Positions 8,181 to 18,100 of a stretch of DNA of 41,505 nt are shown one piece after another. The DNA is taken from NCBI GenBank assembly GCA_024226735.1, contig JAAELL010000046.1, forward strand, positions 1 through 41,505, read 5' to 3'. Source of the DNA: a bacterium. GTDB taxonomy: Bacteria; Planctomycetota; UBA1135; GCA-002686595. The position numbers were made by a program, and so were the translations under genes. Under the pieces are notes generated by a model that was given only the letters and a program-made list of their open reading frames with translations, ran no database searches and was not told the origin of the DNA. Every line of letters begins with the position of its first letter. Position 1 is the first letter of the stretch.

Positions 8181-11100
8181 GTGGACCGCGATCATCGAGT
8201 CGTCTGGGAGTTCCTCGAAGTATACCAACGCGATCGTGCGGCCAAACGACACCACGACGTCGACCACTACATCGCGCAGTTCCCCGATGATGCGGACATC
8301 GTTCGCCAGGAGTATGAACGCATCCTCGGGGGAATGAGCGACGAGCAGGGCCGGCCGCCCCCCCCTTGGCCAATCGAGGTAGGCTCGAGGACGAACATCG
8401 GGCCCTACGAGATCCAAGACGAGCTCGGGCGGGGCGGCTTCGGGGTCGTCTACCTGGCGGAGGACTCTCGCATCAGGCGTCCGGTAGCGATCAAGGTGCT
8501 TCAGGGTCTCGGCCCTGCATTGCACGACGTCGTGGAGCGATTTCGGAGAGAGGCGCGCATCGCCTCCCAGCTCGATCATCCGGGCATCTGCCGTGTGTAC
8601 GAAGCGGCCGTGCAAAGCGACGTCCCCTACATCGTGATGGAGCGGCTCGAAGGGCGTTCACTCGCAGCGATCCTTGCCGAACACCGTATGCATGGCGACG
8701 ATCGCGGAACCGGCGACACCATCGGCACACCGCATCGAGCTGCCGAACTCATCGAACGCGTTGCAAGCGCGCTGCACGCCGCGCACGAGGCGGGCGTGAT
8801 CCATCGCGACATCAAACCGGAGAACATCATCGTCGTACCGGAGCGCGGACCGGTGATCGTCGATTTTGGACTCGCACGAGACGATGACGATGAATCCAGC
8901 ACATTGACTCGAAGCGGAGATGTCTTCGGCACACCGGCCTACATGTCGCCCGAACAGATCGCCGGCTACCCCGCTCACGTCGATCGTAGGACGGACGTGT
9001 ACTCGCTCGGCGTGATGCTCTACGAGTGCCTGACCTTTCGTCGACCATTTGAAGTACCGACGCGCGAACGACTCTACGAGGCCATCCGCACCCAATCTCC
9101 CACCGATCCTCGCATGGTGACCCCGGCCGTGTCTCGTGACCTCAGCGTCGTGACGATGACGGCGCTCGAGAAGAACGCGGATCGTCGGTACCAATCGGCA
9201 TTGGGCTTCGCTGAAGACCTGCGCAGAGTTCGTGCGCGCGAACCCATTCATGCGAAGCCGTCGCCCGCTTGGACCAAGTTCGGCTTGTGGGCCGCCAGGA
9301 ATCGGCAGCTCTCCTTCGCGCTGGCCACAGCGTTTCTTGTCTTGATCGCAGGTCTGGCCGCGACGCTCATTCAGAAGAGTCGGGCTGATCGAAACGACGA
9401 CGCGGCGCAGAGCGGTGCCTACCGCTCCGGTATCGCCGCAGCCGCAGCGCTGATCGAGACAGATCCTATTGGGGCGCTTCGCCACCTACGCAACGCTCCC
9501 GAGGATCGTCGCGGCTGGGAATGGCGTCACGTGCACGCGCGTCTCCTGAGCCAGAACACGCTTCTTCAGCATGCGGTGCCCTCGACTGGGGACGTCGCTT
9601 TCTCTTCCAATGAAAGGGATCTGTTTTCGGTCCATACGGACGGGTTGTTGGTTCGGTGGAACCTGGAGACGGGCAACCACGTGGTGATGGATCAGGCCGA
9701 CGGAGTTCGAGGCATATCGGACAGCGCGCCCGAAGACCGTCTCGCGCTCGGGATGAGCGACGGCAGTGTCCAGGTGCTCGACACGCGAACCGGTCAAATG
9801 CTGGGCTCGCCCATTCGTCACGAAGAGGCTGTGAGATTGCTGCGGTGGGATTCGAGCGCGAATCGACTCGTCACGAGCGACGGTGGATCCCTCCAAGTTT
9901 GGCGGCCGGATGGTCCGCCAAAGACCGTACCCATCCCTACTGATTCGCACCAGGTGCGGGATGCGGCCATCAGTCGCGACGGACGGCATGTCGCGGTCAT
10001 TCTGCAGGCCAAGAACGTGTTTGGGCATCGCATGGTTCAACTTTGGCAGTTGGACACGTTGGAGCTTCAAGACTCCTACGATCACCTCGAGATCCCGCTT
10101 TCCGTGGCATTTGACGGCTCCGATCGAATCCTCGTGGGCATGTGGTACCGCAATGTCCACGTCTTGAACCGCGTCGATTTGAACCGCGCTCCTGCCATCG
10201 TACGAGGGCATCAAGGTCCAGTTCATCGCGTCGCTACTTCGCGCGCGGGCGACGTCTTTGCCAGTGTCTCGTCCGACGGCACGATCCGGATCAGACGATC
10301 GTCGGATCACGCGGAGACGGGGGTCTTTCTGATCAACCCCGACGAGGAGCCACAGAGCCCGCTCAACGATAGCTGGCCGACAACGCTGATGCGAGCGAGT
10401 TTGAGCGCGAGCGGAGCTCTCTTGGGCGTGCCGGGAGACGAAGGCGAGATTCGCGTTTGGGACCTCCGAACGAGGTTGCCCATGCGCCTCGAGGGACATC
10501 AACGCTACGCCTACTTCGTTGCGATGTCCCCCGATGACTTGCTCATCGCATCAGTCGATCCGTATGTCAGCAAATCCCCGGACGTCAGCGACCTTCGCTT
10601 CTGGGACGCGCTGACCGGGGAGCCTCTCGGACGGGTGACGCTCGAGGGCAGCATTCTCGGGCTACGTTTCGAAGAGGATTCAGGCAGCGTCGCGGTGGTG
10701 ACCAACGACGGCTCTCGCGTCAAGGTCGTGGACGCGGCGACTCTAGCGGTCCGGGAGGGGGGAGACCGTGACCTGAAGCGTCTGGTCGCGGGGGCCGACC
10801 AAGCCGGTCCGAGCTCTTCCTACGGCGATTGGCTCGCCTGGGGCGAGGCTCGGGGTGTCCCTTGGATCGTTCGACCCGGGTCCAGCGCGCAGTCGATCCT
10901 CTCGCTCGAGCTGGGTGGACCAGTGACGAAGTTCGATGCAGGTCAGGAGTACGTGCTTTTTGCTGCCGTCAGTCCGGATGGCGAATTCGTCGCCGGAGTC
11001 TCGCGCGATGGATTCCTCAGGATCTGGTCCCGCGGATCGGGACGTCTTGTCAGAGAGCTCGAGGCGCACGTGGGCTCTGCGTTCGCGGTTTGCTTCAGTC

Positions 11101-11486
11101 CCGATGGCTCGCGCATCGCGACGGGAGGCAACGACCAAACCGTGACGATCTGGGACATGAACAGCGAGAGCGATGACCCGGTGGCGAGGCTGCGGGGCCA
11201 TGAGCAGTACGTACGCGGATTGACGTTCAGTTCCGACGGAACCCGGATCGTGTCTGCCTCGGGCGACGGGACTCTGATGATCTGGGACTCGATTCCTCGA
11301 AGCGAGCGGCACCGCCAGATCGCACAGCTTCGACAGCGCCGGGAAGAGGTTAACCCTTGGATCGATCAACTCTTGGCCGATGGCACGTTTGCCGAAGCAG
11401 CGAGCCAGGTACGCTGCGATTCGACCCTGTCTGCAGCTGCGCGAAGCGCAGCGCTACGCGAGCTGATCTCGAGGCGCGGCAAGTAG
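8181..11486 (+). CDS. Transmembrane Ser/Thr protein kinase with WD40 repeats
   Basis: 1101 residues from a GTG at 8181. An N-terminal alpha-helical region (1-70) precedes a complete Hanks-type kinase domain: glycine loop GRGGFGVVY (83-91), Lys105 in VAIKVL, catalytic HRDIKPEN (208-215), DFG (228-230) and GTPAYMSPEQ (250-259). A single membrane segment (about 378-397, LSFALATAFLVLIAGLAATL) leads to a large C-terminal domain of WD40 repeats, clearest near the end (FSPDGSRIATGGNDQTVTIWD, FSSDGTRIVSASGDGTLMIWD). The likely topology is cytoplasmic kinase with external propeller sensor. The divergent sigma factor suggests a signalling pair. All catalytic residues are present, so it should be active. 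It ends 7 bp from the convergent MOSC gene. Confidence 0.93.
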   Translation: MDRDHRVVWEFLEVYQRDRAAKRHHDVDHYIAQFPDDADIVRQEYERILGGMSDEQGRPPPPWPIEVGSRTNIGPYEIQDELGRGGFGVVYLAEDSRIRRPVAIKVLQGLGPALHDVVERFRREARIASQLDHPGICRVYEAAVQSDVPYIVMERLEGRSLAAILAEHRMHGDDRGTGDTIGTPHRAAELIERVASALHAAHEAGVIHRDIKPENIIVVPERGPVIVDFGLARDDDDESSTLTRSGDVFGTPAYMSPEQIAGYPAHVDRRTDVYSLGVMLYECLTFRRPFEVPTRERLYEAIRTQSPTDPRMVTPAVSRDLSVVTMTALEKNADRRYQSALGFAEDLRRVRAREPIHAKPSPAWTKFGLWAARNRQLSFALATAFLVLIAGLAATLIQKSRADRNDDAAQSGAYRSGIAAAAALIETDPIGALRHLRNAPEDRRGWEWRHVHARLLSQNTLLQHAVPSTGDVAFSSNERDLFSVHTDGLLVRWNLETGNHVVMDQADGVRGISDSAPEDRLALGMSDGSVQVLDTRTGQMLGSPIRHEEAVRLLRWDSSANRLVTSDGGSLQVWRPDGPPKTVPIPTDSHQVRDAAISRDGRHVAVILQAKNVFGHRMVQLWQLDTLELQDSYDHLEIPLSVAFDGSDRILVGMWYRNVHVLNRVDLNRAPAIVRGHQGPVHRVATSRAGDVFASVSSDGTIRIRRSSDHAETGVFLINPDEEPQSPLNDSWPTTLMRASLSASGALLGVPGDEGEIRVWDLRTRLPMRLEGHQRYAYFVAMSPDDLLIASVDPYVSKSPDVSDLRFWDALTGEPLGRVTLEGSILGLRFEEDSGSVAVVTNDGSRVKVVDAATLAVREGGDRDLKRLVAGADQAGPSSSYGDWLAWGEARGVPWIVRPGSSAQSILSLELGGPVTKFDAGQEYVLFAAVSPDGEFVAGVSRDGFLRIWSRGSGRLVRELEAHVGSAFAVCFSPDGSRIATGGNDQTVTIWDMNSESDDPVARLRGHEQYVRGLTFSSDGTRIVSASGDGTLMIWDSIPRSERHRQIAQLRQRREEVNPWIDQLLADGTFAEAASQVRCDSTLSAAARSAALRELISRRGK

Positions 11487-11493
11487 CAGGCAC

Positions 11494-11940
11494 CTACAAC
11501 CGCACCACCACCGCGTCCGATTCGACCGTCCCCCCCCGCTCCACCCGGCACACGAACCCACTCCGCCCCAACATCAAATTCGGAAACCGCTCATCGACCG
11601 ACTTCAACTTCGCACACGGCGCGCGCACGTCGAAGATCTCGACCACGACCTCGTCGCCGATGCCCAGCCGATCCCCCGCGCGCAGCTGCGCGTAGTCGAT
11701 GCCTTCGGTCAGGAAGTTCTCGCCAAAGGTCCCGGGTTCCTCGGCCTCGACCCCGTCGCGGCGCAGCGCCTGGTAATCCTCGGTCGAGAAGATGCACACC
11801 GCACGGTCGCGGCCGCCGTGGCGATGGTAGCTGTGCTGGTCGCCAGCGAGCCCGTCCTCGTCGACGGCGATCGACGGGACCGGGTGCTTGGGGATGCCGC
11901 CCGGTCCGATGCAGATCGCGACCACTCGCCCGGCGTTCAT
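11494..11940 (-). CDS. MOSC domain protein
   Basis: 148 residues, a single MOSC (molybdenum cofactor sulfurase C-terminal) domain. Diagnostic segments are GLAGDQHSYHRHGG (30-43), FGENFLTEG (72-80) and the conserved Cys109 in DVRAPCAKL, which coordinates molybdenum or carries sulfur in family members. Stand-alone MOSC proteins of this size resemble YiiM and are linked to Moco-dependent handling of N-hydroxylated compounds or to sulfur carrier chemistry. It has no export signal, so it is cytoplasmic. It follows mltA after 19 bp on the same strand and is probably cotranscribed, with no obvious functional link. Confidence 0.9.
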   Translation of the reverse strand: MNAGRVVAICIGPGGIPKHPVPSIAVDEDGLAGDQHSYHRHGGRDRAVCIFSTEDYQALRRDGVEAEEPGTFGENFLTEGIDYAQLRAGDRLGIGDEVVVEIFDVRAPCAKLKSVDERFPNLMLGRSGFVCRVERGGTVESDAVVVRL

Positions 11941-11959
11941 TGCCGCAGGGACAGACCCA

Positions 11960-13126
11960 TCACCGGAGGAACAGATAGTAAAGCTGCCCCTCCGCGCGCG
12001 TCGTGCCCGCGCGACGTTCCGCCTCGGGGCCGATGCCCAGGTAGATGTCCGCGCGACCGGCCGTGCGGATCGCGCCGCCCGTGTCCTGGTCGAACATCAG
12101 CTTCTTGAACGAGCGCACGCCGCCGCGCACCGCCGGGAGCTTGGTGTCGACGAACGTGATCGCGGCGCGCGGGAAGAGGCGCTTGTCGGTCGCGAGCGTG
12201 CGGTGGCCCTGGACCGGGAAGTTGAGGCTGCCGTAGGGGTTGCCGTCGATCGAGGTGAAGAAGACGTAGCTGTCGTTTCGGTGCAGGTAGTCCTCGACGA
12301 GGCCGGGGTTGGCGAGGCCCCACTCACGGATCGCGGGCAGGGAGACCGACGCGGCCTCGAGGTGGCCGTCGGCGACGAGCTCGCCGCCGAGCGAGGTGTA
12401 GTCGCGGCCGTTCTTGCCCGCGTAGCCGAGCCGCAGCTCGCCGCCCTCGCGCAGGCGCACGAAGGCCGAGCCGTTGACGTGTGCGATGAAGGCGTCGATC
12501 GGGTCGCGCAGCCAGACGAGCTCGAGCTCGCGGCCCTCGAGCATGTGGCTGGCCTCGATCGTGCGGCGCGTTGGGTACGGCCGGATGCCGGCCGCCCACT
12601 TCTGGCCGCGGATCGTCCCGTCCTCGTCCTTCACGAGGTCGTCGGGCATCGCGTAGAGCGGGTACTGGTACGCCGTGTCACGACGCTCGCTGCCGTCGAG
12701 GATCGGCGTGCAGTAGCCGGTGAAGAGCACGCCGCCGCCGCGGCCGTCCCAGCCGGCGCTCTTGTACCACTGGAACTCGCGCTGCACGGCCGCGTCGAAG
12801 ATGTCGGCCGAGTCGCTGTCCTCCAGGAGCGCGGCAAAGCGCTCGAGGCTCGCGAGTGCCCGGGCGTGCGTGATGCTGGCCTTGGGGAAGAACTGCTCGG
12901 CGTACTTGGAGCGTGTCCAGTCGATCGAGCGCTCGATCGCCGTCACGATCTCGCCGCGCTCCGACCACGTCACGCGCAGGTCCGGCGGGATCTCGCCGGG
13001 ATCGAGGGGCAGGAGCGCTTCGGCTCCCGGCGGCAGCGGCCGTCCGTAGTCGGGCGGCGGCGGCGGGAGCTGGCGGCAGGAGAACGCGACGAGGAGGAGA
13101 GCGGGACCGAGGGGCTTCATGGGCAC
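11960..13126 (-). CDS. mltA: Membrane-bound lytic murein transglycosylase A (MltA)
   Basis: 388 residues. The N-terminus is a lipoprotein signal, MKPLGPALLLVAFSC, after an alternative upstream Met (13124-13126; a start at 13118 is equally possible). The MltA domain follows: FQWYKSAGWDGRGGGVLFTGYCTPILDGS, YPLYAMPDDLV and GSAFVRLREGGELRLGYAGKNGRDYTSLG. The C-terminal 3D barrel contains the catalytic region FDQDTGGAIRTAGRADIYLG with its three conserved aspartates. The enzyme cleaves peptidoglycan glycan strands between MurNAc and GlcNAc with formation of 1,6-anhydroMurNAc. Its presence supports a peptidoglycan-bearing, diderm-type envelope. It lies 52 bp downstream of the candidate selenoprotein gene and upstream of the MOSC gene. 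Confidence 0.93.
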   Translation of the reverse strand: MPMKPLGPALLLVAFSCRQLPPPPPDYGRPLPPGAEALLPLDPGEIPPDLRVTWSERGEIVTAIERSIDWTRSKYAEQFFPKASITHARALASLERFAALLEDSDSADIFDAAVQREFQWYKSAGWDGRGGGVLFTGYCTPILDGSERRDTAYQYPLYAMPDDLVKDEDGTIRGQKWAAGIRPYPTRRTIEASHMLEGRELELVWLRDPIDAFIAHVNGSAFVRLREGGELRLGYAGKNGRDYTSLGGELVADGHLEAASVSLPAIREWGLANPGLVEDYLHRNDSYVFFTSIDGNPYGSLNFPVQGHRTLATDKRLFPRAAITFVDTKLPAVRGGVRSFKKLMFDQDTGGAIRTAGRADIYLGIGPEAERRAGTTRAEGQLYYLFLR

Positions 13127-13178
13127 TCAACCATCAGGGGAGTCGACGTGCCGAGGTTAGCGGTCCAGAGGCCCGCGT

Positions 13179-13736
13179 TCACGCGCGCGCTTGCCCGAGC
13201 GCCGCGAGAATCGCCTCGAGCGGTGCGTGGTCGCCGCCGGACGAGTCAGCGTGGTGGTAGACGAGCTCGCCGCTGCCGTCCCCCGGAACGATCACGAGCA
13301 CCCCACCCTGCTGCCATGCGTCGCCCTGCAGCCGGGACTGGCGGTGCCCGCTTCGCAGGGCACGCAGGCCGTCGCGGACCGAGCGCGGGGCGAGCGCCGT
13401 CTTGACCCCACGGCGCAGCTCGGCGGCCGCGTACGCGCCCCGGTCGGGGTCGACGAAGACGGGGAACAGCACCGCGGATTCTTCGCGGAAGGCGCGCGCC
13501 TCGGCGGGCGTGCCGTTGCCGACGACGACCACCGACGCGCCCAGCGACTCGATCGACTCGCTCGCGTCACGCAACTGCGCGACGTGCTCGCGGCAGAACA
13601 TTCACCCGAAGTGCCGCACGAACGCGAGCACGATGGGCCGCTCTTTCCAGGCCTCACCGAGCCGGTACGCCTCGCCCGTCGGGTCGAGGACCTCGAGCCC
13701 CGCCAGGCGGGCGGGGAGATCGTGGGCGTCACTCAT
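13179..13736 (-). CDS. AhpC/TSA-2 peroxiredoxin-like protein, probable selenoprotein (Sec45)
   Basis: Read through an in-frame TGA at 13602-13604, the frame gives 185 residues: MSDAHDLPARL..., then LAFVRHFG, UGA, MFCREHVAQLRD, and on to LGQARA. The PRX-like2/AhpC-TSA_2 family normally has RHFGCxFCREH here, so the UGA sits exactly at the first Cys of the CxxC site, with the partner Cys at 48. The frame and family similarity continue intact on both sides, unlike a decayed gene. The start ATG at 13734-13736 has a GAGGTG ribosome site 5 nt upstream. A hairpin fitting a bacterial SECIS follows the UGA. The product is expected to be a cytoplasmic thiol/selenol peroxidase or reductase. The true stop is also TGA (13179-13181). 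A nonsense mutation or sequencing error is the alternative. Confidence 0.8.
13565..13584 (-). promoter_or_regulatory. Candidate bacterial SECIS hairpin
   Basis: On the coding (minus) strand, CGUCGCGC and GCGUGACG form an 8-bp stem (one G-U pair) closing the tetraloop AGUU. The loop begins 25 nt after the UGA at 13604-13602. Bacterial SECIS elements lie immediately 3' of the UGA inside the coding region, with a small apical loop that has a G in its first two positions about 16-37 nt downstream; this one fits. High GC makes chance hairpins common, so it is supporting rather than decisive evidence. Confidence 0.55.
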
Positions 13737-13836
13737 GGGGACACCTCGTAGAACCCGCGGCGCGATGCCCAGCTCGATCGCCGGAAAAGTGCTTGTCCAG
13801 CCAATCCGGGGGCTGGGGGTCGCTACCTTGTGCCGC

Positions 13837-15090
13837 ATGCCCCGCATTCAGAGCCTGATCACCCTCGCCGTCCTCGCGCTCGCCGGCTGCACGAGCTCCC
13901 AGACCGGGCGGTTGACGCTCGTCGAGAGCTTTCCGATCGAGACGAGTCTCGACCACGCCGACCTGCCGCAAACCCTCGACGTCTGGCTCGAGATGATCGC
14001 CAGCGCCGAGACCTCGATCGATCTCGCGTCGTTCTACGCGAGTCCAGGGCCCGAGCTCGAGCCCGTCGTCGAAGCGCTCGAGGACGCCGGTCGGCGCGGC
14101 GTGCGCGTGCGCGTTCTCGTCAGCGCGGTCTTCGAGGACACCTACCCCGAGCTGATCGATCGCTTCGCCGGTGCCGAGGGGATCGCCGTGCGCGTCGTCG
14201 ATCTGCGGCCCGTCCTGGGCGGCGTGATGCACGCCAAGTACATGGTCGTCGACGAAGAGGACGCCTTCGTCGGCAGCGCGAACTTCGACTACCGTTCGCT
14301 CGCCCACATCCAGGAGCTCGGGGCGCGCGTGCAGCACGAGGCGTTCGCGCACGTCGTCGATCAGGCGTTCCGGCACGACTGGAAGCTGGCGGGCGGCGAG
14401 ATCGAGGTGACCCCGGAGGCCGTAAAGGAACGCGCGGCCAATTACGCGCAGCTCGAGACCGTGCCCCGCTATTCGATCGAGGTCGAGCTCGATCCGGCCC
14501 AGTGCGCGGAAGGTGTCGACCCCATCGTCTCGATCACGCCCGCGCTGAGTCCGCCGGGGGCGCTGCCCAAGGGCTCGCACTGGGACCTGCCCGTGCTCGT
14601 CGACTGGATCGACGCGGCCGAGTCGTCGGTCTGCGTGCAGGTCTTGACCTACCGCGCGACGAACCGCGACCGCTCGCCGTTCGAGGACCTCGACTCCGCC
14701 CTGCGGCGTGCGGCCGAGCGTGGCGTCCCGGTGCGCTTGATCGTGGCCGACTGGTCGAAGCGTGGCAGCGTCGTGGGGGGCTTGAAAGAGCTGCAGAAGG
14801 TGCCGGGCATCGACGTCAGCTTCCTCGTGATCCCCCAGTGGTCCGGCGGCTTCGTGCCCTTCGCGCGCGTCGTCCACGGCAAGTATGCAATCGTCGACGG
14901 CGAACGTGTCTGGCTCGGCTCGAGCAACTGGGAAGGCGACTACTTCCTCAAGGGCCGCAACGTCGGGATGTTCCTGGAGGGGGAGGCCGCAGGGAGTCGC
15001 TTTCAGGCGTTCTTCGAGGGCAACTGGGACGGCGAGTACGCCGAGCGGGTCGACCCCGACGTGTTCTACGAGGCGCCCCGCCGAGAGTAG
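13837..15090 (+). CDS. Phospholipase D-like lipoprotein
   Basis: 417 residues. Lipoprotein signal MPRIQSLITLAVLALAGC with Cys18. It has two complete HKD motifs: His132-Ala-Lys134 in HAKYMVVDEEDAFVGSANFDYRS, and His347-Gly-Lys349 in HGKYAIVDGERVWLGSSNWEGDYF. Together these form the active site of the PLD superfamily, which includes phospholipases, cardiolipin synthases and nucleases. The signal sequence and overall layout suggest an exported phosphodiesterase or cardiolipin-synthase-like enzyme; the substrate cannot be told from sequence. The ATG at 13837 was chosen because the signal peptide starts there. It is divergent from the selenoprotein gene (100 bp) and 49 bp upstream of the first giant TPR gene. 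Confidence 0.88.
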   Translation: MPRIQSLITLAVLALAGCTSSQTGRLTLVESFPIETSLDHADLPQTLDVWLEMIASAETSIDLASFYASPGPELEPVVEALEDAGRRGVRVRVLVSAVFEDTYPELIDRFAGAEGIAVRVVDLRPVLGGVMHAKYMVVDEEDAFVGSANFDYRSLAHIQELGARVQHEAFAHVVDQAFRHDWKLAGGEIEVTPEAVKERAANYAQLETVPRYSIEVELDPAQCAEGVDPIVSITPALSPPGALPKGSHWDLPVLVDWIDAAESSVCVQVLTYRATNRDRSPFEDLDSALRRAAERGVPVRLIVADWSKRGSVVGGLKELQKVPGIDVSFLVIPQWSGGFVPFARVVHGKYAIVDGERVWLGSSNWEGDYFLKGRNVGMFLEGEAAGSRFQAFFEGNWDGEYAERVDPDVFYEAPRRE

Positions 15091-15139
15091 ATACCGTCTC
15101 CAGGTAACGGATCCAACGCGACCGACTAGAGCCCGTACA

Positions 15140-18100
15140 GTGGGTGCCGTGGGAAGCCGTATCGGGTCTGGAGGAGCGTTCGCGCGCAGCGCGGCGTGGA
15201 TCGTGCTCGGCGCCCTGCCGGCTCTGTCCGCCGGGATGCTGGCCGAAGTGTCCGTCCAGGACGAGGCGGGGCGCCAGGACGTCCCGGCCGAGCGCTCGCT
15301 CGCCAGCTACCGCACCTACCTGGCCCGCTCGCCGTACCACCAGCGGGTCTTCGAGCAATTCGTGCGCGCGGTCACCCTCGAGGGGGCTCTCGCAGACGAG
15401 GTCGCTTCCTACCGGGCGGCGTACGAGCGACAGCCCGAAGGCGCGACGCGCATCGTGCTCGCGCGGCTGCTCGCCGTCTCGGGCGAGACCGACGAAGCGC
15501 TCCAGTTGCTCGACCAAGAGGAGCCGCAGAGCGCCGAATCACTCGTGCTGCGCGCCCGAGTGCATGCGCGTCTCGGCGAGGCGCAGCGGGCGGCCGAGCT
15601 CCTGCACCGGGCCGGTGCCGAGTCCGAGGACACTGACGTCGTGCGCGATGCGCGCCGCATGGAGTCCGAGATGCACCTGCGGACCGGCGACCTCGACGCC
15701 GCGAGGAACGCGCTGCACGCCTTGCGCGACGCCGAGCCCGACGACGTCGACATGCGTTTGGAAGTCGCGGAACGCTTTGCGCGCTCGCTGCTGCTCGAGG
15801 AGGCGACGCTCGAATACGAGGGGGCGCTCGCGATCACGAGCGCCCCCGAGGAGCGCGCGCGCGTACTCTCGGCGCTCGCCGCCCTGCACGAGGAGCGGCT
15901 CGAGGGCGGCGCCGCGCTCGAGCGCTCGTTCGAGGCGCTCGATCTGCTCGGTCGCGGGCATTGGCTCGCGCGCGATCTGCGTGCGCGCGTGCTGCGCCTC
16001 GCGCGCCGCGCCGGAAAGCTCGACGAGCTGATCGAGCGCTACGAGGCGAGCATCGCGCAATCGGGCGGGGATCTCGCCGTGCGCGAGGCGCTCGCCGAGG
16101 CCCTCGCCGCGGACAGCCGTTTCGAGCGCGCGCTCGAGGTGCTCGAGCCCGCGGTCGAGGCCAAGCCGAGCGACGTCGCGCTCGGACGCAGGCGCGTCGA
16201 GATCGCCCGCGCGGCCGACAGGGGCGACCTCGTCGTCCGCGAGTACCAGCGTCTGCTCGCCGAGCATCCGCGCGATGTCGAGCTGGCGTTCGAGCTCGGC
16301 GTGGCGTTCGTCGAAGCCGAGCAACTCGAGCAGGCGCGCAGGCAATGGCAAGGGTTGCTCGAGCGCTCCCCCGAGGCGCGCCTCGCGAGAAGGATGGCGC
16401 GCGTATGGAGGGAGCACCGGCGCGATGCTCTCGCCGAGGAGCTGCTGCTAGGCGCGCTCGAGCTGGCACCGTCGGAGCTCGACACCTACGCCGACCTCGC
16501 CGAGCTCATGCGCGACGCCGAGCGCTACCTCGAGGCACAGGCGACCCTCCTGCGCGCCGAAAGCTCGATCGCTCAGACGGCGACCGACCTGCGCGCCCTC
16601 GCGAAGATCTTCGAACAGCATCAGCTCTACGATCCATCACGGCGGACCTACGAGCGCGCGCGAACGCTGGCTCCGGGCGACGCGACGCTGCTCGTGGAGC
16701 TGGCGCAGGTCCAGGTCCTGCGCGGTGAAGTCGCGTCGGCCGCGCGCGTCATGCGCGAGGCGGTCGACCTCGCGCGCCAGCCGGGCGTGCGCAGCTACGC
16801 CGTGCAGCGGCTCGCCCAGCTCGTGATGGCCGAGAGCGCCGCGGTCGGTGGAGTCGAGCTCTGGGCCGCGCGCGAGCTTGGCCCAATCGAAGCGCGGACC
16901 ACTGCGCCTGGACCGTACCTCGTGTTCGCCGCGATCGCCGAAAAGAACGCGGCCTACGCGCGTGCGGCGCAGACCCTCGAAAAGCTGTTGGAAGTGCGGC
17001 CCGACGACGTCGACGCGCGCCTCTGGGCGGCCAGACTGCTGGCGCGCACGCGCGTTCGGGCCGACAAGGAGCGCGCGATCGAGCACTACACCCGGCTGGA
17101 GCTTCTGGTTCCGACGCGCAGGCGCGAGTTCCTCGAGCACAAGTTCGAGCTGCTCCACGAGCGGGGCGCGACGCCCGAGGTGCTGCGCATCCTGTCGGAG
17201 CTGCGGCTCGAGGTCGCTGGCGATCCGGCGGGACTCGCGGCGGTCGCCGAACACCACGCCAAGCTCGCGCTGCTCGAGGACGCGGTCGAGCTGTACGCCG
17301 ACCTCGTGCGTCTCGTGCCGGGCGACGCGCACGCGCGCATTCGTCTCGGCGAGCTCTCGCGCGGCATCGGGCAAAGGCGCGACGCGCTCGTGCAAGCGCG
17401 CGCAGCGTTCTGTCTCGCCGGTCCGGAGGAGGTCGAGGCCGCGTTCGAGCTGCTCTACTACCTCGTCACCTCCGGCGACTCGGTGCAGAGCGAAATCGAA
17501 GGCCTGCTGGAGCGCGTGCGCAGCAACCCGTACGACATGTGCGCGCCGCTGCTCGCAGCGGAGCTCTTGCGCTACGAAGAGGAGCCGCAGCGCGCGCTCG
17601 AGGTGCTCGGGATCGCGCTCGGGCGCAGCCCCCACGAAGCACGCTTGCTCGAGAAACGCATCGAGATCTTGCGCGAGTTCGGCAAGCACGAGGAGGCCCG
17701 GCGTGACCTCGAGACGCTCGCCAAGTGGACCGATCTCCCGAGCGAGGTCGCGGCCCTGGAGTTCTTGATCACGAACCTCGAGCTCGAGGACGACGCGCAG
17801 GCGCTGCGCTGGGCGCACGAATGTGAAGGACCGCTCGTCGCGGTGCGAACGATGAACGAGGCGTCGCGCGCCGATCTCGCGTGTGCGTTCCTGGTGCAAG
17901 TGACCACGGGTCGACACGCCGAACCACTCGTCTTGATGGCACTCGCGGACGCTTGTGCCGCAACCGATCAGGGTGAGCTCGAGGTCGCGACGATCCTGCG
18001 CTACGGTGAACAGGTCGAGCTCTCGACCCGTCTCACCGCACGGCTCGGGAGGGTTCACTTCAAGATGGGGCTCATCGGCAGCGCGCGCAGCTACGGGCTC

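Noticed and set aside
11888..13405. 505-codon plus-strand ORF
   Set aside because: Antisense to MOSC, MltA and the peroxiredoxin-like gene; composition is that of a shadow frame and it has no motif.
13179..13601. Separate 140-residue peroxiredoxin starting at the ATG after the TGA
   Set aside because: It would lack the thioredoxin-fold beta strand and the first catalytic position, has no ribosome site of its own, and the upstream frame joins it perfectly through the TGA.
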